Source: Trachythela sp. YZ-2020
Lineage: Eukaryota; Cnidaria; Anthozoa; Malacalcyonacea; Clavulariidae
Direction of reading: 5' to 3'
Assembly (NCBI GenBank): GCA_016169945.1
Contig: JADLSH010000367.1
Location: forward strand, 7,034,501-7,098,500
DNA: 64,000 nt
Part shown: positions 41,437-54,474 of the stretch, one piece after another
Position numbering within the stretch: the first letter of the stretch is position 1
Layout: each line of letters begins with the position of its first letter
Program-made: the position numbers and the translations under genes
The notes under the pieces: generated by a model
What the model was told of the DNA's origin: nothing
Seen by the model: the letters and a program-made list of their open reading frames with translations, nothing else
The model's database searches: none

Positions 41437-42849
41437 TTACTGGAAATACTCATTCAGGCTTGATGGAACCACCTGAAAGTATGTTGATGTGGTGTTTCCA
41501 TTCAGGCATGTGAGAGCATTTCTGAACAAAGCACTTACAACATAGAATTTACCAGCTGCAAGTTCTTTTTAAAGTCAATGAACTTAAAGTAGTTTTCTAT
41601 GTCCTCAAATACCCATCAACAGCCACTCGGACCCTGCTCATTGATCGATTGAACTCTTGCTCATTTAATGCCAAGACACCTCGTTTTAAAAAGGGGCGCT
41701 GAAGGTAAACTCGATGGGGATAAGCTGAATCACCAAACAAACACAGTACCTCACCAGTAGGTGAATAAAAATGCTGTTGAAGCTTTTCCAAAAGACCCGA
41801 CATTGCAAGCATTCTGCTGTCATGTCTCTTTCCCTCAACGGGGCCAAACAAGTTTGTTATCAAGCAATTTGCAGCCACAACAGATTGATATTTCAAAGCG
41901 TTAACTTGCTTGTTGGCATTGTAAACTTCCCTCTGATTCTGCTTTGGTCGACAAATTGGTCTAACCGTTCCATGAGGGGCTTCGGTGGCGCGGTCGTCAG
42001 GGCAAGCGCCTTTCACCTCTGAGTTCGTGGGTTCGATTCTCGCAACGGACTGATATGAAAAGACTGGGTCAACGCTCTGCCGAAAGTCGTGGGTTTTCTC
42101 CGAGCACTCCGGTTTCCTCCCACAGGGAAAGTTGACAGGGTGGGTTAGGATAAACACAGTTAAAAAAGTAATATCACAATCATTGTAAAGATAAAATAGT
42201 CTAGGCTAAGTATGTAACTAGGTAAGCGTAGCACTTGATGTAAGTATGTAACTAGGTAAGCGTTGCACTTGATGTAAAGCGCATTTGATCATATTCACAA
42301 GTAAATTTGCGCTATATAGAAATGTTAATCGTTAATCGTTAATCAATAAACCCCCAGCAGTTGTCGAGTGCAGCACCTTTATTATGAACGGCTGTTGCAA
42401 AGAGTTGAAGGTTTTCTGGGGATAACAATGGTTGGTCAAGGTCGTGTAACAGACGTGAATACCTTTCATACAGGTCTTTAACTATAGTGTTTGTTATCAT
42501 ACACAATTGTGGTACAGGTCGACCGAACCTGGGAATTAAGTCAGCATATCTACATAGATATGCAAAACGCTTTAAGCAAATACAAAGAGCTTCAACAGAA
42601 TCAACAATCAAACCGTTATAGCACGGTAAACTTCAGGCAGTTTCAAAACACAGGCCAAGTTGTAAATATCGATTTTCTTGAATCGCATTTTAACTTCACA
42701 CTCGTCTTCTCTCATATCTTCAAGGCTAAATATATCATATTTTCAGTGCGGGAGACCAATGTGCAAGTTATTGGGTTTACTTTCTTTTAGCAAGAAGAGA
42801 ATTCCTCATTATCAATCATATTTTCCTCATACATCATCAAAATTTGTTC
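41437..42849 (-). pseudogene. Harbinger 2 transposase (DDE_Tnp_4), split by a SINE
   Basis: Read on the minus strand: the N-terminal part near 42850-42620 with stops (REDECEVKMRFKKIDIY), then 42611-42347 (RYADLIPRFGRPVPQLCMI to NCWGFID). SINE 1 interrupts exactly after the first catalytic Asp. The gene resumes at 41973 (GTVRPICRPKQNQREVYNAN), with LCLFGDSAYPHRVYLQRPF (second Asp). A frameshift near 41603 follows, then VFEDIENYFKFIDFKKNL and the end VPSSLNEYFQ (stop 41437-41439). All three catalytic blocks are recognisable, but the copy is dead. Confidence 0.88.
41976..42346 (+). mobile_element. SINE 1, tRNA-derived, inside the Harbinger 2 transposase
   Basis: The head GGGGCTTCGGTGGCGCGGTC, CGCCTTTCACCTCTGA and B box GGGTTCGATTCTCG resemble a tRNA, with TTC in the anticodon position (tRNA-Glu-like). 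The body has GTGGGTTTTCTCCGAGCACT and CCGGTTTCCTCCCACAGGGA, also in SINE 2. It ends in a short ATCGTTA tandem tail (42322-42345). Only AT is repeated at the junctions. Confidence 0.85.
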
Positions 42850-43003
42850 CTCCATATTTGAAATTCAAAATATACATACATCGTGGCTTGTCGTCTTGAT
42901 TCGTAAATCGATTTTATACGAAGACGACGACGCTCTGACCGCGCTAGTTACCAGTTTTTTCTACGGCGTCTTCGCACACCGCGTAAATCGTCAATCGTAA
43001 ACT

Positions 43004-43295
43004 CTCTACTAATCTCGAGCCGGCGCGAAGCGCCGTGCGAGGGTATTAATTCCGCTCGGATATTTACACCCGGATGTGTGAAAACATTGTGGAATGCCGA
43101 GTCGTCTGCCATTTTTTTTGTTATGGACTGGACGGTTTTTTAAGTTATGGGCATGCGCGAGTTAAAGCCGAGAGAAAACTGGTAACTAGCAACATCATGC
43201 TTGGCTAAGACAACGATTTTGTTTTTATATGTTACGTCAGAAAAATAACGGCCATTTTCGCATTTTATTTTTGGCATTTATATGAAACCTTTTTC
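43004..43295. other. No gene seen
   Basis: GC-rich at the left (GAGCCGGCGCGAAGCGCCG, a short palindrome), otherwise featureless. Confidence 0.4.
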
Positions 43296-43503
43296 AAAAT
43301 TGTACTCTGGAGTCGGGACATATTAATTCAAACAACTATTAAGTCTCCAAAACAAGATAAATGAAAAATTGTTAAAGGACTTTCATTTACTAAAGTCAAC
43401 AAGAGAAGAAATCAGTCGAAAGGCCGAGAAAGGACAGGATTTTCGAGTTTAAAACGTTTTAAACGGGAAATTGTTTATTCTTCATACTCCAGAGTACAAT
43501 TTT
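43296..43503. repeat. Short 208-bp inverted-repeat element
   Basis: AAAATTGTACTCTGGAGT (43296-43313) is repeated, inverted, as ACTCCAGAGTACAATTTT (43486-43503), an exact 18-bp match. No target duplication or gene was seen. SINE 2 begins 6 bases downstream. Confidence 0.6.
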
Positions 43504-43508
43504 AAAAT

Positions 43509-43869
43509 GGGGCTTCGGTGGCGCAATTGTCAGGGTACGCGCCTTTCACCTCTGATATCGTGGTTTCGAATTCCGTTGGGGACGACTTATGATAGCTATG
43601 TGAAATAAGTTAGTCAACGCTCTGCCGAAAATCGTGGGTTTTCTCCGGGTACTCCGGTTTCCTTCCACAGGGAATGTTGACAGGATGGGTTGGGTTTAAC
43701 CCCTAACTGGCCCTTTCACCGTAGCTGTGCTCCGTGATGGCGAGAAAAAGATGACCGCCATATGCGCGCCTAGAAAACCTTCAACTTGGTCACGTTGAGC
43801 TGTGTCCTTCGCATTTCAGCTTAGCTCTCAACTGCAAGTAAGAATAATAAGCACACTCCCTTACTTACC

Positions 43870-43926
<57 letters not shown>

Positions 43927-43928
43927 GC
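43509..43928 (+). mobile_element. SINE 2, tRNA-derived, with CTTA tail
   Basis: Same family as SINE 1 but longer: the head GGGGCTTCGGTGGCGCAATT, the B box GGTTTCGAATTCC, the body CGTGGGTTTTCTCCGGGTAC, then a 3' part with CCGTAGCTGTGCTCCGTGAT and CTTGGTCACGTTGAGCTG. It ends in a (CTTA)n microsatellite of about 70 bp (43858-43928). SINE 1 lacks most of the 3' part. Confidence 0.85.
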
Positions 43929-44084
43929 TTTTGCAGTTTTGCCGTCAATTGGCATGCACTATAGTTTGTGGTTTCGAAAATGCGTAGTTTACCCTGTGTG
44001 GTCAATACAACATTGACTAATCTTAAAAATTGTTTTAGTATTAATTCAAATGCATTATATAGAAAACAAAAAACATATTTTATT

Positions 44085-44270
44085 TTGCACCACACGACAA
44101 TCACCTGACGACCTGACAATCTTACACCATCTGATACATGTTGTGTGTACGATTGGACAATCTGACACGAATATACACCACAGGACAACCATCCGACAGT
44201 CTGACACCACCTGAAACTATCTTTACCATCTGACAACAGACGGCTGTATTGGACATAACTCCTTCAGACC
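44085..44270. repeat. Degenerate minisatellite, ACAATCTGACACCATCTG type
   Basis: About nine diverged copies of a unit of roughly 20 bp with CTGACA/CCTGAC cores. No coding sense on either strand. A C run follows at 44279-44289. Confidence 0.6.
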
Positions 44271-44599
44271 ACAGACCACCCCCCCCCCCAGTCGACAGCA
44301 TGCATATACGTCTCCTGTACCAGTAGACGCAAAAATGGTGACTTTTTGTTTTGTATTTTATGCAGCCTAGAATCTGACACCTTTATATTAAGTTCTTCCA
44401 CTTTGATCATTTTTTGCGTGTTAGCTCTACCCTTTTTCTCATCTACGTTTAGGGGCAGAGGTATAGCCCCAGCGCCGCCCCTGGGCCAGTCCCAGACATC
44501 TCGCAAGCAATGTGTATACTCAACAGAATTGGAATCAATTTTCCTCTTACCCTATAAAGAAAATAACGTCACTATTAATGCTTTTGTATGCTTAATATT

Positions 44600-47500
44600 T
44601 TGATGACATTTTAAACTATATAACAACAATGATACTAAATTTTGCAGTCGATTACTCAATAGTAAAGGCAATGCAATGTGTATATCCTCATACTAAATAC
44701 TAAATGTCATCGTCAGTCCCGGGCCGGTATACATGGATGATTACTTGGTTGGACACAAAGGAATGCAGCACACCACTGCAGTCCAGTTGTGAGAAAACTG
44801 GCAATTCTTTATATCACCGTTGGTTAAGACGAGTTGATAACGACACTTCATAAACCAGACGCACGTTCCAGATAATTGAAATTTACAATTCAACACCCAT
44901 TTGTTCGGACTACATGGCACCTTCGTAGTTTTTACTGACTGTATCGCTTCTGGGCATAGCTGAAAACTACTTATTGCGCGTTTTCTTCCACTGGCAGTAT
45001 CTACAATGTTGAAACAATATATACATATTTCACGTAGTTATTTTAATCGTATAATGTATCGCCCTTTTGCATGTGAGGAAATTGTTGAAATCAACACATT
45101 TGAAGATTTTTTTGAACTTTTAGCTAGTTATTTTAGCCAACGGTTGTGACATCCAACCGAAAATTTAATAAAGTTTTGAAATCTTTTTTCGGTTTTGGTT
45201 TTAATTTTTGTTTTACTAGAGTCGTGATGGACTTTCGCTAATATATTATCTCCAAATATTACCTCATAAATTCTAAATTCATAATGATACCTATGGTAGT
45301 TAGGCTAATAGTGTGTGAAGATTGGAAACGTCCGTAAATAAATGTCTGGGTGATCTTGAGTTGAATGCATAAATATTCAATATCAGCAAATCAAAATATG
45401 TGTGGCCAGGCCTACTACACACATCAAATTTCGAAATTTACAAGGTCGTCGTAGTTAGTTTGGCTCATTCACTCCAACTTCTGTTCTGCCTCACCTACTG
45501 TAACCAGTTTAAATGGACTTTTGTCGCAGTTTTCTTATGGCATTTGGGCTTACATGCGCCCTACGTATTTAGCAGTGGTACGTCCTAGCAGCTAAAAGGC
45601 CAATTGCTACTGCTCTTGATGATCACCGAGACATTGAATCAGGTATGGATCCAATCATTACACATCATTAACCTAACTACTCTATTTCAATATGAGGAAA
45701 TTGCTTTTATTTATAATTTTTGAGGAAATATTGTATGATGGGGGGGGGGGGGGGGTATTTTTGACGTGTTAATTTTCTATAGCTGTTAAAAACAGTTGAT
45801 GTCACATGTACTACCTATACAAAAAATATTTGTTCATTCCCTACCATTGCCTCGCACAACCTCCAAGCTATCTTTGGTAACTTCTTTCAGACGGTAAACA
45901 GGCAGACCAGCACAAAATTTGGTCACTGTCGGTTTTAAATCTTTTGTTTTCAGTCGCTTATCAAAGGTCCATTCAGAAGAACTCACCAACACACTATGTT
46001 TTCGAATTCGAACATTTTCATTCTTTATCTTAATAACCAAGGAAAAATCTTATTGATTAAAATTAATTATATTTGTAATCCACGTACAATTCAGCTGCAT
46101 TTGAATAGTTATTGTGTTTTAATAGTTATTCTTAGCAGGTTTGGTAAAGTTAAACTTATCATTCGAAAAAAATGTACATTACATTGCTTGAAGAATTACA
46201 CAGGGTTAGGGTCCTACACCTACAATAATCTACAGATTCGTATTACTTTATCTTACTTAACCTGAGCTTGTCTTTGACCTTGATCCTAGTGCTACGTCCT
46301 ACCCTATCTTTACAGGATATTTTTAACTTAACCATAAAACACGGAATTTCTATCATTCGTCCCGGCTGAATTTGCCGTCGGAATTGTGTTAGATAACTTA
46401 ATAATAAGAATTGCAGTCAAAATTTCAAACAATCAAGGAGCTTTCAAAGATATATTGGTTTAAGAGAGCTCCTCATTTGAAACATATTAGTGCTTGTTTC
46501 ATCGAAATTGGTCAAGGAATAGAAAGTTATAACAATTTTGAGCCAATTTTTACAAGGTAGACACAATACATTAGTTACGGAACAGTTTATTTCGAAATTT
46601 AACCATTTAAAATTTTAGTCTTGCTTTGTAATCCATATCTTGGGTTTTCAAGATGTTTTCATTTTATAGGTTCATGTTTTATACTTTAAGTATAAAAGTA
46701 TATCGATACTTCCCGCTGGTAATGAATTTAGCTGAAGAAAAATTTGTCTTCGGAATTTGCCGAATCAAAGCCGAACGCCTTTCGAGATATTATATTAAAA
46801 ATAATTTTATCGGATAATGCTCGTAACAGGTTGCTAAGAACATAGCCGTTGCTACGAACATTTATTTGGCATTTATTAACTATGATTTATAGCATAATTA
46901 AGACGATTAGAAAAATAGATGATGGCTGAACGAAATTTACATCACGAAATCATCATCAGCATCAAGTCGAAATGTAAGTAAATACAAAACAACGGTAACT
47001 CCATAATAATAAATGTAAGTAAAGTTAATTTAAATATTTCACATTGAATCATAAAGCACTTAATACACAGTCTTGCTTACACAAATAATTAATGCACAGA
47101 TAAATTTTAATTATAAATTCTGTACACAGAATTTCCTGGCTCATCGTAACTGTATTTCACACATTCTGAGACGAGTTCTGAGCAAAATCATAACCAAGAA
47201 AAAAGCTTTTTATTGCATTGTTATTCTAAACATTGCACCCTCCCCCAACTTTCTGCCCGGATTTCAATTTTTCAAAAAAACAGTTTTGGAGAACCCCCTC
47301 TCCCTTGGCTACGCCACTGATAAAGAATATAAATCCTTCAACTTTCTATACCTTACCAACTCTCCAAGCAGATTTCAAAATTACACAGTCCAGAATCACA
47401 GTTCACCTCATGCATGTTGGAATATGCAATTCATGTGTGACAAAATTTAGAAATTTCTATGCATGACAATAAGCTGTTGATAGAATAAGCAGATATAGCC

Positions 47501-50500
47501 ATATAGGTCATAGCGCCCAGCCCCAGGGATTGACATATGGTGAAACATTCTTAAATGTAACGCTAACACATAAACACACATCAAGGATTGAGATCTTTAG
47601 CATTGGGCTTAATTGATGTATAGCGTGGTTGATCAACTATGGCATGGTTTGATGGCTTTGATATTTTATGAAAATACATATGGTAGCAATATATAAGTTG
47701 TTGAAGATTTTTAATGAAATAACTTAACACTACTACTACCATCGTGTAAAGAACAATATCTAAACTTGCATATTCATTATTGACTATTTTCCTCTTAATG
47801 TTTGATTGTGGAAGGCTTCAAAACATTCACAATCTTCTTTCAAATTTGTATTGTCTTAAATACACCAGAAATACAGCGTAAGAACTATTTTGAATAATTT
47901 TTTACAGATATTTTCAAAACAACTTTGGCCACAAAATATATGGTACACATTTTTTCTCGCATTCCATTTCAAACAAACTCAGCATGAAAGTTTCGAAGAA
48001 CCAAAATACCTTCAATACTAAAAGCTTGGCCATAAACAAATTTGCCAGCCGAAGCATATGTCATGTTTAAAGTTTAAATCACAGTATTAAATGAATGCAC
48101 TGCAATCGGCCTTGTGCACGCTTAATAAACCTGCCTACTCGCTCAAAAAGGCTTAACAATTAGTGCTGTAGTACTGTAAGTACTAACTGCTTGTTCTATT
48201 ATACAAAAATAATTGCATTACTTTGTTTTTATTTAGCCTAACTGTAAATCCTTTTATTGCTGTTTATAAACAAATTTATAAGTTGAACTTTAGAAAAATT
48301 ACTTTAAAATAGAGTCTGCTGTGTTCTTTTGGCCCAACGCAAAATATTTAGTACTTCTTCTAATAAAGAATGACGAATAGTGAGACTTGTACAGGTGAAA
48401 GTGTCAAAGTTTGACAAACAATTTTCACACAATTTATTGTGGAAGCAGCTTTGCTAAAAAAAGAGCATATAGCTCAAGATAAAGTGAACATTGACCTTTC
48501 ACGCGAGTGACCTAAGGCTTTGCAATGAGTCATCCAAAGGCGTATGATAATCGGTTAGGTAATTTGATATTACGTCATCAAAATATTCATTCGCTAACTT
48601 TTTTCTAAAACTAGTTAAATTAATCAAATGGATTTTATACTTTATTTTATACAGTATAAGATAAGTCAAATTACGAATAATCTAAATAAGTTTAAATTGA
48701 GCTTTTAAACAGATTTGGGTTAGTTGACGACGTCTTAAATTAAAGGAACATCAAGAGAGCTGGAACGACGGTTCAGTGGTAGGCCAAGTGATTGGCTGAA
48801 GCGCGTGCTCAATTACTCGCTTGACCACAGAATTAAGCACGCGGGATGCTGCTTTTTGGCAAACATTTCCTAGGGCATTTTCACAAACATTTTCATTGTT
48901 TTAATCAATAAAATATAATTTGTTGAATAAAAACACTCAGCCACTTTCTTTTGACAGAGAACTGACCTTATTTTAACTAAATTATGTGTAAAAGCCAAGT
49001 TTAATGCCGCTATAATCGTGATTCAATTGCCATGTTTACCATAAAGTTACTGTAGGTAGAAAAATTATATTTTAGAAAAACTCACTTTGAAAACGGCAAA
49101 ACCCGTGAACTGATTTTGGCTACGTTAAAATGTAGTACAGTTTGCAGAATATTTAAAATCAGTGCAAAACAAACGAACAATTCAAACAAGAAAAATATAA
49201 ACAGAAACCAAAACACCAGAATTGGATTCGCCTTGTATAAAAACAAAACTGTACAAACAAGCAATTACTAAAATAAATTTGAAATAAATACCCTTAGCTG
49301 TACGCTCCAATTTTATCAATAAAGTCAACGCCTTAAGGCGTTAAAATAATAATGAAATTTCCATTATTTTATGCTTTTGAAGCCCTTCTTACAATGCCTG
49401 GTAAACTAGCTCGGCCCACTTTCAAGCGACCAATCATTAGCGTTTTAACATTTTGCTTGGCGTTAAGGGAAATTGAAATTTCATTAGGAAGAAAAAGCTA
49501 GTATTTTGATAAAATTCTATATTTTTAAAGAATACTTTTCGTGATTTTACGTGCTCAATCGGGTTATTGTAAAAGTAATTTATCATATATGTCTGGTAAA
49601 TATTTCCATATTTGACTGGTAATAACCTAGTAACTACCGATTTTTGCATTTAAATTTATATGATTTTTGGGACGTTTAACCATATTTGTTTTCTAAAAAA
49701 ATAGCGAAGATGTTATAGTTTTACTACAATACTTTAATAAATATACATCTATGTTAACTATATATATGATACAATACAATATGTAAGATTATTTTTGCTC
49801 AAACTAGTTCTTTGTATATCACAGTTGAAGTCTGTAATGGAAATGAGAAATAAAGTTACCTTGGTCGTTTTTATACAGTGGTGTGCGAAGAATTAGTTAC
49901 TATGGGTGAACTAGAACTCGGTTCTGGTCAGTTAGCTCTGGCCAGAGCTCATTTCTTGCCAAACTTAAAATATTAGTGGTGCACCACTATACTCCTGCAC
50001 TTTGAAGATAAAATAGTCAGGTTATTCCGGAAATTATCCAAACCCCAACTCTTTGAGGAAATTTCTGCCATCCAATGCCGGAAGTGGGTAAATCCATTTC
50101 TATATAGTAGTAGGATGTCTGTTTATGGACTGTTCATTATTTATACCCTACGGTGGGGTGGGACATTCTTGATCATATATAAAAATCTCATGGAGCCCCT
50201 CCTTTTTGACGCTCTGAAAAATAAATACCCCCTAAGAAAAACATTTAAAATTAAACAACCCCCCAGACATATATACATGATGCAACTTTTTATTAATATT
50301 AATATTCTTTGTTTATGCGAATGACTGACTATGGAGAAAAACTGACATTTTAAAGCTTAATGATTATTACGACAATCACTTGCTAATGCATTATCACAAA
50401 TTCTTATTTATAGGCAGAGACTACGCAGCATTTTTTGCAGGACATCAATTAACTGACTTTTATGATGGTGCTGAAAGGGTGGGTGCCAAAAGCCTAGAAG

Positions 50501-52026
50501 AACTAGCAACTTTGCCAAGGACAATTTGCCAGTAGACGGCAATGGTAAGTGTAAAGACTCTGACACCATAATCTGTATTATGAAAAGATTGTAAAAGATC
50601 ACCAAGTATAAATTCAATATATATAAACATTTGAAACTCAGTTAATGCAATAAAAACACAAAGACCCAAGCATGGCCAGTGCTGGAATAAAACAACAAAA
50701 TTTATGTACACAATTTTCGGCCATTCAAAACGATTTTGATCGTATAATTTGTTGATATATTTGGCATATTTACTGTTTATAATAACATACGTTTTTGACA
50801 TAGACATAGTATATAATTCACACATTTACAAGCTATAAATATTTCTTACCGGTGAGAAAATATTCTTCCTTTAACAAAAAGCCAATCTTTCCTCGACGTT
50901 GTGAAACAAGCAAAATGGGAGAAAAATATCACGATTTTTAGCTCAAAAACAATATTTGTGCAAAAACAAGGAGGGTGAAGGACTTTGTTTAAAGCTTAGG
51001 ATTGCGATTGGTCAGTGGCAATTACCATGGGGATTTCGGACCAGTTGTCATGGAGATGGCGTCAAATCCGACATGTTTTGGCTTCACTTTTCACTGCCGT
51101 GCACTTCCTCCAGTAATATAGTATAGCTCAGTGATCGTGTTGCTATGACTACAGTGCTTCCACCACTTGAAACAAAATTTCCATTGTTTATCCTTCCAAA
51201 AATCCTTAAACCAAACTAAATTTCCCAAAATATCAATATTTACTTCTAGTTTTTCTTCCGAACTATTACAGTACTATGATTAAAATTTTCATCGCACATT
51301 TAAATTTGAGATGAAGGAAACACTTTTTTTTATGTCATGTAGTGCATTCATATGGAGATAGCCTTGAGTGGCTCGTGAAGAAAGGGAGGGGGGGCGCTTG
51401 GATTTCCCAGCCAAACTTTTGTTTGAAACCCAGATACCCGTGTCGGCCACTGCTTTACAAAGTCCCTTTTCCAGTTGGTGCAACTGCCATTTTTCCAGAA
51501 TTAAGGAATCCCAGCTCTTGTAGTCTCGTTTTACCACTTCACGATCCTATTCTGACAAAGTCTATTCTTGTTTCGAGCAAATCATCTTTTGTATAGCAGA
51601 TTTTGCGACGAAAAAGCTTAGTAGTTGTTTAGCTGTGGCAAGGGTTGCTGCATGCATGTATTTCTAGTTAAGAGCACGAGACAGAGTAACAAACTCAAAA
51701 TGTATGTGTTCGGTGAATCGTCGATTTACATGCAGGTAGGTCATTGCTTCATTGGCGTTATACGAAACGAATTACGCATACATTTGTTTATACGTTTGCT
51801 TATCAGTTTCTGAAATGTTTCGGTTCTATAATTTGAGTTCTCCAGAGAATTGTTGCTTTTACATGGAGTGCAAATTTCGAGTTTTTCCAGTATATACATC
51901 TACATATGGATTGATTGTCGCGAGTCAGTATAATATTGACAAATATATTGCGACCTTTGAGGTCGTAGATGTAAGTGCGTTCATAATGTTTGGAATGAAG
52001 ATTGTTTACTATTTTCAGTTTATATA
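44600..52026. other. 7.4 kb without a recognisable gene
   Basis: AT-rich unique-looking sequence. Open frames do not exceed about 125 codons and none shows a known domain or a repeat pattern. The only local features are a G run (45741-45757) and poly-A/T tracts. It could be intergenic or intronic sequence of a host gene; I cannot tell which. Confidence 0.55.
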
Positions 52027-52861
52027 CCGGGTGTCCCAAAAAAAAGTATCGCTGTTTGAGTTAATATTTCGTAAAAACTACAACACGTATTTTACTTAAA
52101 TAAATTTCATTATATTTAAAGAGGGCTAACTTAAATTTTCGTATATAACATTTGAATTTTGATGCAATATTGACCGAGATACAGATGTTTGAAGTTGAGT
52201 AAGCATTTTTGAAATTGCTAAAATTAGCATAAAACGGCCCCATCAAATGTCTATTTGGTTAGACTTGATAAATACTTCTATGTGGTCAAAAGAACGCGCA
52301 TGTACAACGATATTGTTCCAAAGATCAAGATTTGATCATCTGGAAATTTTCGTCTTTGCGCATGAATACACCGTCTTGCTCTGGAAACCATGCCAAAAGA
52401 ATTTTGGATCAGTTCTTCATCCAAAGTTTCACATGCCAAAACAATTGCCTCATGCACAAAGCTGTCTTCAATGTTTTTAATTAAATTTTATTTCAATGTG
52501 TATTATTATTCCATTTTTATTCCCAAGGGTTACAAAAGACTAGCAAAATAGTAAATCTACTAGGAAATAATGTGAAGTTAAAGTTAACTTTATTGAAAAT
52601 GACAATACTCGTGATAAAATGACAACTGTTTTCAAATCAATTTAATAAGCCGTTTTTTCTCGATTTTTCACTAATTTTAAAAACGTACCGCAACTTGCAA
52701 CATCTGTATCTCGGTCAATATTGCATCAAAATTCAAGGGTTATATACCAAAATTTAAGTTAGCCCTTTGTGAATACAGTAAAACTTGTCTGAGTGAAATA
52801 TCTGTTGCAGGTTTTGCGCTACATTAAATCAAACACCGATACTTTTTTTTGGGACACCCGG
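52027..52861. mobile_element. Mariner-type non-autonomous element, 835 bp
   Basis: The ends CCGGGTGTCCCAAAAAAAAG and, inverted, TTTTTTTTGGGACACCCGG are flanked by TA on both sides (52025-52026 and 52862-52863), the Tc1/mariner target duplication. Inverted homology continues inwards for about 180 bp (ATCTGTATCTCGGTCAATAT and AAATTTAAGTTAGCCCTTT pair with the left side). The 250-bp centre has a short open frame (52247-52480) with no transposase motif. Confidence 0.85.
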
Positions 52862-53039
52862 TAGTACTTGTAGCTATAGTTCATATCAAATCTAGTAATC
52901 TCGGATTCGGTTTGTGTTTTCAATTCTAGAATACAGTATTTGACAGCTAAAGCGCGCGTTTATAGCTACATGTTGAATCTTAAATTTACAAATGCTAAAC
53001 AGAATTAAAACATAATACTTCGTTTTTCGGAATATGTTA

Positions 53040-53165
53040 CGACCTGTTATTAGCTGGAGGTAAGCCGCGGGCAGAGCAGACCCAAGACGCGGACGCTCTG
53101 GAGGCAGGATGCGGGCAGAGCAAACGCAAGACAGGGCGTTATGGAGGTAGAACGCGGGCGGACGC
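53040..53165. repeat. GC-rich minisatellite, GCGGGCAGAGCA type
   Basis: Three degenerate copies of a unit of about 48 bp (GGAGGTAAGCCGCGGGCAGA, GGAGGCAGGATGCGGGCAGA, GGAGGTAGAACGCGGGCGGA). Confidence 0.7.
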
Positions 53166-53184
53166 AGTGTTTAGTTATTTCTTG

Positions 53185-53350
53185 GCAGTACTAATACCAA
53201 GCAGAAATATAACTATCCAAAACGAGAAGATCTTAATGTTTATCGGCATAGTTTATGCAAGCGTTGCTAATGTTTTATAGAGCAATACAAATATATGTTT
53301 GCCAAGCAAATGTATAAACATAACTCTCAAAGGTATGAAAGTTAAAGCTT
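53185..53350 (+). repeat. Dispersed repeat, copy B (similar to 24184-24340)
   Basis: Shares TATAGAGCAATACAAATATA and TGTTTGCCAAGC with copy A, with the same order of shorter matches on both sides. Confidence 0.7.
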
Positions 53351-53380
53351 TCATTCTGTTACCAATATAGCGAATGCGAC

Positions 53381-54222
53381 GCTTATGCACCAATCATTGG
53401 AAAGCCCCACACCCCCTACCCGGAACATGCCGGGAAACAGCGGGATCTATTTGCAGATTAGCCTATCTGTTATGCCTGGGTACTCGGGGCATTTGACAGC
53501 GTACATTAGATATGTGTCATGATGGCCAGGGATTATGGGCCGGGAATCAGCGGGAATTCGTCTGTTATTCCGAATCTTAATAATAAGCCTTGTTCATGGA
53601 CATACCTATATTCTGCTTGCTTGCACGTCACTACGTGTCATTAAGAGCGCCGTCTTGGTTGATTTTAAAAGTTTTGTCCAGCCCGCTTACATCAAAGAAA
53701 TTGTTGAGTTAACTTTTAATTTTGGTTTTAAACGAAAACGTCTTTACTGTATTATGAATGATATACGATTTCTGGCACAATACGACAAGAATGAAGAATA
53801 TAGATTTTTAGTTGCTACGAAAATCAACCAAGATGGCGTCGATTGCAAACAGGCAATACTCTAGACATTGTTTAAATGGCTTTATGGCTTTTACAGGATA
53901 ATGTATTGACTTTGTATACATTTACCCAGACACAACTAACAGACAAAATGTTAAAATATTACCTCACTTTAGCCAGAAGTTTTGACAAACTGGATTGATC
54001 AAAAATCAAAAGATCAAGTGGAAATTACAGATCAGTTTGTTGAATTTTAAAGCAATTATTATGGTAGCCTTTGCCCAGGTAGCAGGGGACTTTAGTCATG
54101 TTTAGAATAGTAAGAAGGCCATGTATGGCGGGGTTAGAATGACTTAGAACACAACCTTTATCAAATGCCCGCTGTTCTCCGGGTAGGGGTGCAGGGCTTT
54201 CCAATGACTAGTGCATTAACCC
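53381..54222. mobile_element. Short TIR element with an internal open frame
   Basis: Left: TTATGCACCAATCATTGGAA then AGCCCCACACCCCCTACCCG. Right, inverted: CGGGTAGGGGTGCAGGGCTT then TCCAATGACTAGTGCATTAA. The inverted similarity extends over about 50 bp. GGGAAACAGCGGGA/CCGCTGTTCTCC also mirror. Exact ends and target duplication were not resolved. An open frame of 109 codons lies inside. Confidence 0.65.
53535..53864 (+). CDS. Open frame of 109 codons inside the short TIR element
   Basis: The frame starts MGRESAGIRLLFRILIISLV (hydrophobic) and continues with VDFKSFVQPAYIKEIVELTF and KRLYCIMNDIRFLAQYDKNE, which has an even mix of charged and hydrophobic residues, as in a folded protein. It fills much of the space between the two inverted ends. 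No known family. It may be an exon fragment captured by the element or a chance frame. Confidence 0.3.
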   Translation: MGRESAGIRLLFRILIISLVHGHTYILLACTSLRVIKSAVLVDFKSFVQPAYIKEIVELTFNFGFKRKRLYCIMNDIRFLAQYDKNEEYRFLVATKINQDGVDCKQAIL

Positions 54223-54474
54223 TTGACGTTGCCAACAATAATACATTTAACATTAGACTATGTAAAAGCAGCGAGACATTTATACGACAAATTTAAAACA
54301 GAAAGCTAACACAATTCTATTGTTAGGTAAAAGTAATTAAGTCTAGTTTGCATAGTACATTTTGTACTTTAAATCATTAAACCGGTCATTAACAGAACCA
54401 AACAGTCAACTCCCCAGACATGCCTGAGCGAACACGACTCAGATAAGAATAAGCAAACTGATTTTACTTTTGTA

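Larger units (their letters stand above)
39162..43003. mobile_element. PIF/Harbinger element 2
   Basis: Inverted ends: AGTTTACGATTGACGACGCG at 39162 and, reversed, GACGATTTACGCGGTGTGCG-type sequence ending at 43003; GCGGTGTGCGAAGACGCC is shared further in. Between them lie a Myb/SANT-like gene (plus) and a transposase (minus), convergent. No clean 3-bp target duplication was visible (GCA and CTC flank the ends as defined), so the exact ends may lie a few bases out. A SINE interrupts the transposase. Confidence 0.75.

Noticed and set aside
41597..42157. 186-codon minus frame as one protein
   Set aside because: Its first 60 codons are antisense SINE sequence; only the part from GTVRPIC on belongs to the transposase.
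45400..45588. 62-codon frame as a host exon
   Set aside because: No splice sites in phase, no domain, and hydrophobic composition typical of AT-rich chance frames.
52247..52480. 77-codon frame in the mariner-type element as a transposase
   Set aside because: No helix-turn-helix or DDD/DDE motif; it is far too short.
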